The notes under the pieces: generated by a model
Told to the model about the DNA's origin: nothing
Seen by the model: the letters and a program-made list of their open reading frames with translations, nothing else
The model's database searches: none
NCBI GenBank assembly: GCA_963817615.1
Contig: CAWFPH010000002.1
Coordinates: 1,984,001-2,048,000 of the forward strand
Source: FEN-1219 sp963817615
GTDB lineage: Bacteria; Pseudomonadota; Gammaproteobacteria; Steroidobacterales; Rariloculaceae
Length of the DNA stretch: 64,000 nucleotides
Direction: 5' to 3'
Made by a program: the position numbers and the translations under genes
Part shown: one piece after another, positions 41,801 through 50,196 of the stretch
Position numbering within the stretch: the first letter of the stretch is position 1
Layout of the letters: each line of letters begins with the position of its first letter

Positions 41801-42979
41801 ATGACCACACCGATCCAATATCTCGACAAAGCCATGCTCCGGCTCCGCGACTTGGGCCTCGTGCCCGAGAAGACGGAGGAGGCGCCGATCGTCGCGCTGC
41901 TGAATCGCGTCGCCGATCTGGATCAGGACAAGGTCGTCGCGATCGCGCGCACGCTGTCACAGGCGTCGCTGTTCAACCAGGTTGTGCGCGAGCAGGTCGC
42001 GTCGATGGGCATCAGCGAGCGCTACACGAAGATCACGGACGCGTTCAACAGTATCCGCGACGATGCGAAGACCATGGTCGAGCAGCTCGAGGACGGCAAG
42101 ATCGATACCTGGGAGCGGCTGCAGAACGTCTGGCAGAAGGCTACGCGCGGCGACATTGCCGGTCGGTTCGACAAGATCAAGAAGACCTATCTCGACGTCG
42201 CGAAGGACACGAACGAGCAGATCGAGCGCGAGCACACGATCCTCGGCGCGTATCAGGATTTCCGCGGCGCGCTCAAGGAGGCCGAGGTGCTCGCGCTCCA
42301 GGTGCTCGACACGGCCGAGGCGAAGCTCAAGGAGCAGCAGGCCGCGCTCAAGACCGCGATGGACGCGGTCGAGCAAGCCGGCAACGCGGACCCGGTCGCA
42401 CGGGCGAAGCTCGAGCTCAAGCGCGACGAGCAGCTGCGAGTGGTGCAAGACGCCGAGGACCGCTATCAGATCTGCAAGGATCTCTCCGACAACCTGACCG
42501 TGGGCTACAACACCTCCGAGGTCGTGATGGCGCGGCTCGTGCAGACGACGAGCGCCAAGGACCGCGTCTACAAGCAGGCCGTGTCGTTCTTCGGCACCAA
42601 CGAGACCGTGCTGACCGCGCTGTCGGCATCGTTCACGGGCTTGCACGGCTTGCACGAGAGCACGCGCACGCTCGATGCGATGAAGGAGGGTGTGAGCAAG
42701 AGTCTCGAGGATCTCGCCGACATCGGCGGCAAGGTGCAGGAAGCCGCGCTCAGGGCCGGGTACGGGCCGACCGTGCGCGCCGAGGCCGTAAAGAAGCTCG
42801 TGACCTCGGTGATCAACTATCAAGAGCGCTCGCGCGAGATCATCGCCGAGATGCGCGAGGAGTCGACGAAGAACGCCGCCGAGATCCGCGACGCCGTCGA
42901 GACGGGCAAGCAGAAGCTCGCGAAGCTCGTGCAAGCGGGCGAGGCGCTCGAGATCGCGGCTCCGCGCCGCGTGTCGTAG
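41801..42979 (+). CDS. Coiled-coil protein, distantly TelA-like
   Basis: A 392-residue soluble, largely helical protein. It begins MTTPIQYLDKAMLRLRDLGL. Helical segments include HTILGAYQDFRGALKEAEVL, AKLELKRDEQLRVVQDAEDR, SDNLTVGYNTSEVVMARLVQ, and a C-terminal VINYQERSREIIAEMREEST. The general layout (helices ending in long paired coils) resembles the TelA toxic-anion-resistance family, but the match is weak and made by eye. First of three genes: a 27-nt gap to the next. A role in envelope-stress or membrane remodelling is inference from its membrane-anchored neighbour. Confidence 0.7.
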   Translation: MTTPIQYLDKAMLRLRDLGLVPEKTEEAPIVALLNRVADLDQDKVVAIARTLSQASLFNQVVREQVASMGISERYTKITDAFNSIRDDAKTMVEQLEDGKIDTWERLQNVWQKATRGDIAGRFDKIKKTYLDVAKDTNEQIEREHTILGAYQDFRGALKEAEVLALQVLDTAEAKLKEQQAALKTAMDAVEQAGNADPVARAKLELKRDEQLRVVQDAEDRYQICKDLSDNLTVGYNTSEVVMARLVQTTSAKDRVYKQAVSFFGTNETVLTALSASFTGLHGLHESTRTLDAMKEGVSKSLEDLADIGGKVQEAALRAGYGPTVRAEAVKKLVTSVINYQERSREIIAEMREESTKNAAEIRDAVETGKQKLAKLVQAGEALEIAAPRRVS

Positions 42980-43006
42980 CGTCGACGGGACGGTGAACCG
43001 CCGCCA

Positions 43007-43930
43007 ATGAACGCCCCGAACCCGCTCGCCGTCAAGGAGCCTGCGCCGCTCGACGAGCTCATGCTCGCGATGGACGTGGTCGACACGCTGCGCCACCGCG
43101 AGCTCATGTTGGCGCGCGAGGTCGAGGCCGATGTACGCGACCGCGACCTGCTGAAGCAGCTGCGCGAGATCTACAGCTCCCAGGGCATCACGGTGACCGA
43201 CGACGTCCTCTCGAAGGGCGTGGCGGCCCTGCGCGAGGAGCGCTTCTTGTATACCCCGCCGGCGGCAGGGGCCTCGCGCGTGCTCGCGACGCTCTACGTT
43301 TCCCGCTCGCGTTGGGGCAAGTGGGTCGGCGGCGCGATCGCGCTCGTGGCGGTCGCCGTGCTCGGCTTCGAGCTCCTCGTCCGCCTGCCTGAGCAGCACG
43401 CGCTCGCGGGGCTGCCGAGCGAGCTCGGCACCGCTTACCAGACGATCGTTGCCGAGACTCATGATCCGACGGCGCTCGCCGACGCCCAGCGCCTCGAGGG
43501 CGCTGGCCGGCTCGCGCTGGAGCAGCATGAGATCGCGGCCGCGCGCGGCGCGCTCTCCGACCTGCAGGTGTTGAACGCGCGGCTCGAGCAGCAGTACGAG
43601 CTGCGCGTGGTTTCGCGGCCCGGCCATCGCAGCGGCGTCTACCGCGTGCCGGACGACAACCGTGGCGCGCGCAATTACTACCTGATCGTCGAGGCTGTTG
43701 CGCCGAGCGGTGCTCGCCTGTCGCTCCCGATCAAGAGCGAGGAGGACGGGCGCGTGCGGCGCGTGAAGGAGTGGGGGCTGCGCGTCGACGAAGCCACGTA
43801 CCAGAAGGTCGCGGCGGACAAGCGCGACGACGGCATCATCGAGCAGAACGTGGTGGGCCGGAAGCGGGCCGGCGAGCTCGAGCCCGCGTACTCCGTGTCG
43901 ACAAACGGCGCCGCCATCACGAAGTGGTAG
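43007..43930 (+). CDS. DUF6384-like single-span membrane protein
   Basis: A 307-residue protein with a cytoplasmic N-terminal helix pair (LDELMLAMDVVDTLRHRELM, VEADVRDRDLLKQLREIYSS, GITVTDDVLSKGVAALREER), one membrane span (WGKWVGGAIALVAVAVLGFE, about residues 106-126), and an outer C-terminal domain rich in beta strands (VSRPGHRSGVYRVPDDN, RNYYLIVEAVAPSGARLSLP, GRVRRVKEWGLRVDEATYQK). These features fit the DUF6384 family, whose function is unknown. It lies between two coiled-coil genes with gaps of 27 and 2 nt, so the three very likely form one complex with this protein as anchor. Confidence 0.75.
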   Translation: MNAPNPLAVKEPAPLDELMLAMDVVDTLRHRELMLAREVEADVRDRDLLKQLREIYSSQGITVTDDVLSKGVAALREERFLYTPPAAGASRVLATLYVSRSRWGKWVGGAIALVAVAVLGFELLVRLPEQHALAGLPSELGTAYQTIVAETHDPTALADAQRLEGAGRLALEQHEIAAARGALSDLQVLNARLEQQYELRVVSRPGHRSGVYRVPDDNRGARNYYLIVEAVAPSGARLSLPIKSEEDGRVRRVKEWGLRVDEATYQKVAADKRDDGIIEQNVVGRKRAGELEPAYSVSTNGAAITKW

Positions 43931-43932
43931 CC

Positions 43933-45378
43933 ATGGCGAGCGGTGCGGACATTCTGGCGATGATCGAGCGGATGCTGGGCGATACGCGCAGCGAGCTCGA
44001 CCACATGGACGCGCGCCTCACGCGCGCGACGGCCGAGCTCGACCGCCTGAAGCAGGCCGAGCTCGGCGTCCTGGCCGTGCTCGCGAAGATCAGGCTGCGC
44101 GAGATAGAAAGCGGCGAGCTCGTCGAGGCGCTCGACGACACCGGCAAGCGCGTCAAGGAGCTGCTCGGTCAGCGCGAGCACGCGCAGGCCCGGGTCGGCG
44201 TCGAGCTGTTGGCCGCGCAGGATGCGCTCGCGAAGCTCGAGCAGCGGCGCGAGAAGCAACACGGAACCGTCGATGCGGCGGAGCAGGCCGTCGCCGCGGC
44301 GGAGGCCGACGCTCAGCAGCACCTCAAGGACGACGCCGCGTATTGCGCGCAGCTCGACAAGGCGCACACATCCGACGGTGTGGCCGACCTCGCGGAAGCG
44401 AAGGCGCAGGCCGCACATACCGACCGTACGGAGAAGGGTCGACCGTACGAAGGCGACCCGTTGTTCGCCTATCTCTGGGGGCGCGGCTACGGCACGTCGG
44501 CGTACCGCGCAGGGCCGCTCGCGCGGCTGCTCGACGGCTGGGTCGCGCGGGTCGACGACTACGAGCCGCTGCGGCAGAACTACTGGATGCTGACCGAGCT
44601 GCCCGCGCGCTTCGACGAGCACGCGCAGCGCATGCGTGCGGTGGCAAACGAGGATTTCGCAGCCGTGCAGACGCTCGAGAAGCAAGCGCTCGAGGCCGCC
44701 GGCGTGCCGGAGCGGCAACGCGCGCTCGCGGCGGCCGCCGACGCGCTCGCTAAGCTCGACGAGGAGATCGCCGGACAAGAGACCGCCGTGCGTACGCTCG
44801 TCGACAAGCGCGCGGCGTTCGCGTCGGGCGACGACGATCTCTCGCGCGAGTGCACCAAGATTCTCGGCGACGCGTTGCGTGGCGAGCAGATGCGTACGCT
44901 TCGCGAACGCGCGAACCGGACGGCCACACCGGAGGACGATGCGGCCGTCGACCAATTGACCGAGATCCGTGCGAATCTGCCGCGGGCCGAGCAGGACGCC
45001 GCGCGGTATCGGGAGCTGCACGACACGCACAACGACCGCAGCGCGAAGCTCGAGGAGCTGCGCCGGCGCTTCAAGGAGCAGCGTTTCGATGCGGTCAGCT
45101 CCGAGTTCGTCAACGGCGCCTTGATCGCAACGCTGCTCGGGCAGCTCATGTCGGGCACGCTCGGCGTTGCGGACGTCTGGGATTCGCTCAGCAAGCAACA
45201 GCGCTACCGCAACTTGGGTGTGGACCCGCGGTTCGGCAGCGGGCGGTTCCCGCGCTTCCCCGGCAGGGGACCCTGGGGCGGCGGCGGCTGGGGCGGTGGC
45301 GGCGGCTTCGGCGGCGGCGGGTTCGGCTCGGGCGGCGGCTTCGGCGGCGGCGGCTTTCGGTCGGGCGGGGGGTTCTGA
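43933..45378 (+). CDS. Coiled-coil protein with Gly-rich C-terminus
   Basis: A 481-residue cytoplasmic protein. The first 200 residues and a later stretch are long coiled coils (ELDHMDARLTRATAELDRLK; EQQALA-type repeats; ARYRELHDTHNDRSAKLEEL). A central non-coil part has PYEGDPLFAYLWGRGYGTSA and PLARLLDGWVARVDDYEPLR. Near the end is a hydrophobic segment (VNGALIATLLGQLMSGTLGV), then a tail of about 40 residues that is almost only Gly with Phe, Trp, Arg and Ser. Such tails occur in proteins that aggregate or bind membranes or nucleic acid. It starts 2 nt after the DUF6384 stop. No named family known. Confidence 0.75.
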   Translation: MASGADILAMIERMLGDTRSELDHMDARLTRATAELDRLKQAELGVLAVLAKIRLREIESGELVEALDDTGKRVKELLGQREHAQARVGVELLAAQDALAKLEQRREKQHGTVDAAEQAVAAAEADAQQHLKDDAAYCAQLDKAHTSDGVADLAEAKAQAAHTDRTEKGRPYEGDPLFAYLWGRGYGTSAYRAGPLARLLDGWVARVDDYEPLRQNYWMLTELPARFDEHAQRMRAVANEDFAAVQTLEKQALEAAGVPERQRALAAAADALAKLDEEIAGQETAVRTLVDKRAAFASGDDDLSRECTKILGDALRGEQMRTLRERANRTATPEDDAAVDQLTEIRANLPRAEQDAARYRELHDTHNDRSAKLEELRRRFKEQRFDAVSSEFVNGALIATLLGQLMSGTLGVADVWDSLSKQQRYRNLGVDPRFGSGRFPRFPGRGPWGGGGWGGGGGFGGGGFGSGGGFGGGGFRSGGGF

Positions 45379-45474
45379 CTCGCGCCTCGTCGCCCGTGCG
45401 GTTCGGCATCGGGTGGCGCGCGGCATGAGCGACGCCGACGGCGCGCGCTGCGCGCGGAGTAAGATTCGCGCCTC

Positions 45475-48031
45475 ATGCGCTCCGGCCTTCCCATCGATGA
45501 GGCTCTACCCGCGCTCGGCCGCGCGCTCACCGAGGGCTGCAATGCAGTGCTCGTCGCGCCGCCCGGTGCAGGCAAGAGCACGGTCGTCCCGCTTGCGCTG
45601 CTCGAGGCGGTCTGGCTGCGCGGCCGCGCGATCGTGATGCTCGAGCCGCGACGGCTCGCGGCGCGCGCGGTCGCGGCGCGCATGGCCGCGACGCTCGGCG
45701 AGAGCGTCGGCCGCACGGTCGGCTACCGGATGCGGCTCGAGACGCGGGTCGGGCGCGATACGCGCATCGAGGTCGTGACCGAGGGCGTGTTCACGCGGAT
45801 GCTGGCGAGCGACCCCGCCCTCGAGCGCTTCGGCGCCGTGCTGTTCGACGAGTTTCACGAGCGCAATCTGAACGCCGACTTGGGCTTAGCGCTGGCGCTC
45901 GACGCGCAACGCCATGTCGCGCCCGGGCTTCGCTTGGTCGCGATGTCGGCTACGCTCGATGGCGCACGCGTCGCTGCGCTGCTCGGCGGCGCGCCGGTCG
46001 TCGAGTGCGGTGGGCGCATGCACGCCGTCGAGGTGCGCTATCTCGGTAAGGGCCTGCCGACGCTGCCGCCCGTGGCGAGCAGCGGTGCGTACGTCGAGCC
46101 GATCGACGCGCCGGCGGCGCGCGCGATCGAGCGCGCACTCGCGGAGTCGCCCGGCGACGTGCTCGTGTTCCTGCCGGGCGCCGGCGAGATCCGTCGAGTC
46201 GAGGCGCGGCTGCGCGACGCGCGCCTCGACGGGGGCGTCGACGTGCGGCCGCTCTACGGCGACCTGCCGCCGGCCGCGCAGGATGCCGCACTCGAGCCGG
46301 CTGCGCGCGGGCCGCCGCAAGGTCGTGCTCGCGACGAACATCGCGGAGACGAGCCTCACGATCGACGGCGTGCGCGCGGTCGTCGACGCGGGGCTCGAGC
46401 GCCGCAACGTGTTCGATCCTGCAACCGGCATGAGTCGGCTCGTGACGCAGCGGATCTCGGGCGCATCGGCCGAGCAGCGGGCGGGCCGAGCGGGTCGCAC
46501 GGCGCCGGGTGTGTGCTTCAGGCTGTGGGGCGAGAGCGCCGAGCGCACGCTCGCGCCGCATGCCGCTCCCGAGATCGCGACCGCCGACCTTGCGCCGCTC
46601 GCGCTCGATCTCGCCGTATGGGGCACGAGCGCAGCCGATCTCGCCTGGCTCGATCCGCCGTCCGCCGCGACGCTCGCGGGTGCAAGCGATCTGCTGCACC
46701 GGCTCGGCGCGCTCGATGCGGCTGGTCGCCTCACGGCTCACGGCCGCGCAATGCATGCGCTCGGCGCGCATCCGCGGCTTGCCCACATGCTGCTCGCCGC
46801 GCGTGAGCGCGGCAGCGGTGCGGCGGCGGCCGAGATCGCAGCGCTGCTGTCCGAGCGCGACCTGCTGCGAGGCGGGACCGCCGCACGCGACAGCGACGTG
46901 CGCACGCGGCTCGAGGTGCTGCGCCGGCAGACCGGCGCACGCGCGTCGCTCGGGCGGGACGCGGTCGATCGCGGCGCGCTCGAGCGCGTGCGGCGGGCCG
47001 AGCGTGCATACCGCGGCGGGCTCGCCGACCACGAGGACCGCTCGCCGCTGCCGCCGGGCGTGCTGCTCGCGTTCGCGTATCCCGATCGCATCGCGAAGCG
47101 GCGGCCGGGCGATGCCGCGCGCTACCAGCTCGCGAACGGCCGGGGCGCGTCGTTCGCGTCGCCCGAGTCGATTGCACGCGAGGAGTACATCGTCGCGGTG
47201 GAGCTCGACGACCGCGATCGCGACGCGCGAATTCGGCTTGCTGCGCCGCTCGCGCGGACGGATCTGCTCGAGCACCTCGCGGACGAGCTCGTCGAACGCG
47301 ACGAAGTGGCCTGGAATCGGCGCGAGGAAGGCGTGATCGCCCGCCGTACGCTCACGCTGGGCGAGCTCGTGATCGACGAGAAGCCGCTCGAGGACGTGCC
47401 GCCCGCCGCGGCGTCTGCAGCCCTTCTCGAAGGTTTGCGCTGGCTCGGCTTGGACGCGCTGCCGTGGACCGACGAGGCGCGCGACCTCGTCGCACGCTGC
47501 GAGTTCGTGCGCGCGCTCGGCCGCGGCGATCTCGGCGATTGGCCCGACTGCTCTGCGGCTGCGCTCGGGAGCGACTGGAGTTGGCTCGAACCGTATCTCG
47601 CGGGCGTCACGCGGCGCTCACAGCTCGCACGCGTGCCGCTCGCGGCCGCGCTGCGCGCGCGGCTTGCAGCGGCGCAGCAGCGCGCGCTCGACGAGCTCGC
47701 GCCGGCGCACGTGGTGCTGCCGACCGGCACGCGCGCCCGCATCGATTACCGCGACGACCACTCGCCGTGCGCGTCGATGCGGATGCAGGAGGTGTTCGGG
47801 CTCGCCGCGACCCCGCGGATCGGCGGCGGCAGTGTGCCGGTCACGTTCAAGCTGTTGTCGCCCGCGCATCGGCCCCTGCAGGTCACGCGCGATCTCGCGA
47901 GCTTCTGGCGGAACGCGTACGGAGACGTGCGCAAGGACATGCGCGGCCGCTACCCGCGCCACTATTGGCCCGAGAATCCGCTCGAGGCGGAGCCGACGCG
48001 GCGCGCGAAGCCGCGCGTCCCGCGGTCGTAG
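45475..48031 (+). pseudogene. hrpB: ATP-dependent helicase HrpB, interrupted by a frameshift
   Basis: A DEAH-box RNA helicase gene of about 850 codons, the normal HrpB length, split between two frames. Frame one (from ATG 45475) gives VLVAPPGAGKSTVVPLALLE (P-loop), VLFDEFHERNLNADLGLALA (DEFH box), VAMSATLDGARVAALLG and PLYGDLPPAAQDAALEP. At 46295-46312 one base is in excess, and the protein continues one base on as AGRRKVVLATNIAETSLTID, RISGASAEQRAGRAGRTAPG, to the stop at 48029-48031. HrpB C-terminal text (GARASLGR; FGLAATPRIGGGSVPVTFKL; DVRKDMRGRYPRHYWPENPL) is intact. If the indel is an error the gene is whole; if real, the helicase is lost, which is usually tolerated. Confidence 0.9.
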
Positions 48032-48034
48032 CGG

Positions 48035-48154
48035 CTACGTCGATTCCTCGGTGATGTCGGCCGGCACGCTGCCGCGCTGGAGTTTGCCCGCACGCGCGTT
48101 CCTGAGCGGGCGCGGACGGCGGATCGGTATTTCGACGCGCCGATCGACGATCAT
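48035..48154 (-). CDS. Possible 39-residue small protein or gene remnant
   Basis: Between the ends of hrpB and the M3 peptidase gene, the minus strand reads MIVDRRVEIPIRRPRPLRNA followed by RAGKLQRGSVPADITEEST. The same frame stays open and coding-like back to the peptidase stop (text GLSPTAIVDGFSLFALG before the Met). The third-position GC is high throughout, as in real genes here. No ribosome-binding site is convincing. It may be the 3' remnant of a gene or a short product; no family recognised. Confidence 0.3.
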   Translation of the reverse strand: MIVDRRVEIPIRRPRPLRNARAGKLQRGSVPADITEEST

Positions 48155-48223
48155 CCCGAGGGCGAATAGCGAGAAGCCGTCGACGATCGCGGTCGGCGAC
48201 AGGCCGGGCGTTGCGGAGGACGG

Positions 48224-50065
48224 TCAGTGGTAATGCCGCCGCACCCAGTCCTCGAACGCGGCGAACATCGCGGCATCGGATTCGCGGTTGTCCGCGATCA
48301 GCTGCTCGCCGTTCACGACGCGGATCGACGCCTCGAGGGGTTGAACCGGTGGCCGCGGGCGTGTGCGCGCGGCAGCAATCGCCCGCTGCGCCTCGCTCCA
48401 GCCCTGCTCGATCGAGCGGTTGCAGTGCGCCGCGAGGTAGCGGCCCGTGAAGCCTTCGCCCGTGAGACTCGCCAGCGTGTCGGCGTAGGTCACGCTGTTG
48501 CCGGGCTTCCAGTAGTGCGCGGCGAGCAGCGGCCCGACCATCGGATTGTCTGCGATGTAGCCGTGCTCGCGCTTGAACCACGCACGCGTCTGGTAGACGG
48601 CCATGTGGGCGAGCAAATAGCCGTGATACGCGCAGGCGGAGTTGCGGTCGAGCAGATGCGGGATCGCGAGCAACGGCCGTGGCGCGCAGTCGAGGCCGAG
48701 AATGCGGCGCTCGGTCTCGCGTGCGAGCGCGAGCACGCGCTCGGGCGTCAGCTCGGCATCGGGTAGCGAGTACAGGGCCCACTCGAAGTACGGCATCACG
48801 AGCATGCAACGCTCCACATACGCCGCGAACGGCTGGTCGTTCTCGATCTTTTGCCTCAGCAGCGCCTCGGGAGGCGGCTCGCCCGCGGCGTTCCTCGCAT
48901 AGAGCGTGAGCCAGTCCGCGTCGCCGAGCAGCGCGTCGAAGAACATCGACTGCGTTTCGGCATAGGCCATCGACGTGGGCGGGAACTCCTGGCTGAAGCA
49001 GGGGGCGTTCTGGGTGATGTTCGCGAAATGCGCCGCGTGGCCGCCCTCGTGGAACAGCGTCATGAGACCCATCTCGCCGCTGCCGACTTGGCGCGGATTC
49101 GCGTTGCTCGTGAAGTTGATGACCGCGGGCCGCCAGACGCCGTTGTCGTACCACGGCGGATACGGCAGATGCATGAAGCCGTTCTCGAACTTGCCCTTGC
49201 GGTCCAGCAGATCGAGCGTGAGCTCGGCGCCTCGGAACGTGACGCCCATGCGGCCGAACGACTCGACCCAGCGGCGCAGGCCGTGCGCGAACGGCAAGTA
49301 CGGGTCGAGCCGCTGCGCGGTGTCGCCGCGGGTGTAGTACTTCACGTTGTGCGCGGCGGTAGCGCTTGGTCCGTGGCGGCGGACGAGATCCTCGAAGCCG
49401 CGCTCTTGCGCATCGCGCGTCGCGCCCTCGAATTCGTCGAGCACCGCGAATAGCGCTTCGGGCGTCATGCCCTCGTTGAAATTCACGCGTTGATCGAAAT
49501 AATTGCGGTAGCCGAGCGCGCGCGCGAACGCGTTGCGGCGCTTGACCATCTCGAGGAAGCCGTTCGCCACCACCCAGCGCTCGAGCGTGAGCAGCGCGTC
49601 GTGCGAGGACTTGCGCACGCGTTCGTCGTCCGCGCTCACGAGGTTCGTCGACAGCACGAGCGTCGACGCCTCGACCGGCTCGCCGCGCTCGTTCTCGTAG
49701 CGCAGCACCAGACCGCGGCGCTTCCCGAAGAGGTCCGTGTCGTCCTTCACGAGGTCGGATTCCATCCGCCGAGCCTCGGGATTCTCGATCGCGTTCGCCT
49801 CGAAGAACTTCAGCCAGCCGCGCAAGCCGTGCTGAAGCCGTTCGCGCGCATGGGCGTCGGACGCGCTTGCTGCCGCGAGCTGCGCCCGGATCTCCGCGGG
49901 TCTCGCGGGATTCGTGATGAACGCCTTATAGACGTTTTCCGCCGCGGCGAACGCGGCTTGATCGTCCGTGGTGCCCATGTAGTTCGTCCAGAACCACCGT
50001 TCGCGGGGCATCGACACCGCGAGATAACCTGCGTTTAGCTGCTCGAAATATTGCTGTGGCGTCAT
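48224..50065 (-). CDS. M3-like zinc metallopeptidase
   Basis: A 613-residue, mostly helical peptidase without export signal, so probably a cytoplasmic oligopeptidase. The zinc site is MTLFHEGGHAAHFANITQNA (HEGGH), with the third ligand in TSMAYAETQSMFFDALLGDA. N-terminal text MTPQQYFEQLNAGYLAVSMP and LGYRNYFDQRVNFNEGMTPE and the helical end fit the M3-clan proteins annotated only generally as M3 family. GGAGG lies ten bases before ATG 50063-50065 but is itself within a GGAGG-g-CCTCC inverted repeat that could mask it. An open extension to 50647 is Arg-rich shadow of the sulfatase gene. Confidence 0.88.
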   Translation of the reverse strand: MTPQQYFEQLNAGYLAVSMPRERWFWTNYMGTTDDQAAFAAAENVYKAFITNPARPAEIRAQLAAASASDAHARERLQHGLRGWLKFFEANAIENPEARRMESDLVKDDTDLFGKRRGLVLRYENERGEPVEASTLVLSTNLVSADDERVRKSSHDALLTLERWVVANGFLEMVKRRNAFARALGYRNYFDQRVNFNEGMTPEALFAVLDEFEGATRDAQERGFEDLVRRHGPSATAAHNVKYYTRGDTAQRLDPYLPFAHGLRRWVESFGRMGVTFRGAELTLDLLDRKGKFENGFMHLPYPPWYDNGVWRPAVINFTSNANPRQVGSGEMGLMTLFHEGGHAAHFANITQNAPCFSQEFPPTSMAYAETQSMFFDALLGDADWLTLYARNAAGEPPPEALLRQKIENDQPFAAYVERCMLVMPYFEWALYSLPDAELTPERVLALARETERRILGLDCAPRPLLAIPHLLDRNSACAYHGYLLAHMAVYQTRAWFKREHGYIADNPMVGPLLAAHYWKPGNSVTYADTLASLTGEGFTGRYLAAHCNRSIEQGWSEAQRAIAAARTRPRPPVQPLEASIRVVNGEQLIADNRESDAAMFAAFEDWVRRHYH

Positions 50066-50196
50066 CGGCGGAGGCCCTCCGGTCCGCAGTGTAAGCGTGC
50101 TGTTGCCGCACCCGCACGTGCCGGCGCAGCGCGCGCGGCCGCGGCGCCCGGGAGCGCGTTGCCGTCGCGGTCCGCGGCTGCGAGCCCGGCGCCGCC

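Noticed and set aside
41957..45426. Two long minus-strand frames opposite the coiled-coil operon
   Set aside because: Leu/Arg/His-rich shadow of heptad-repeat codons; no start context; the plus-strand frames have tight operon spacing.
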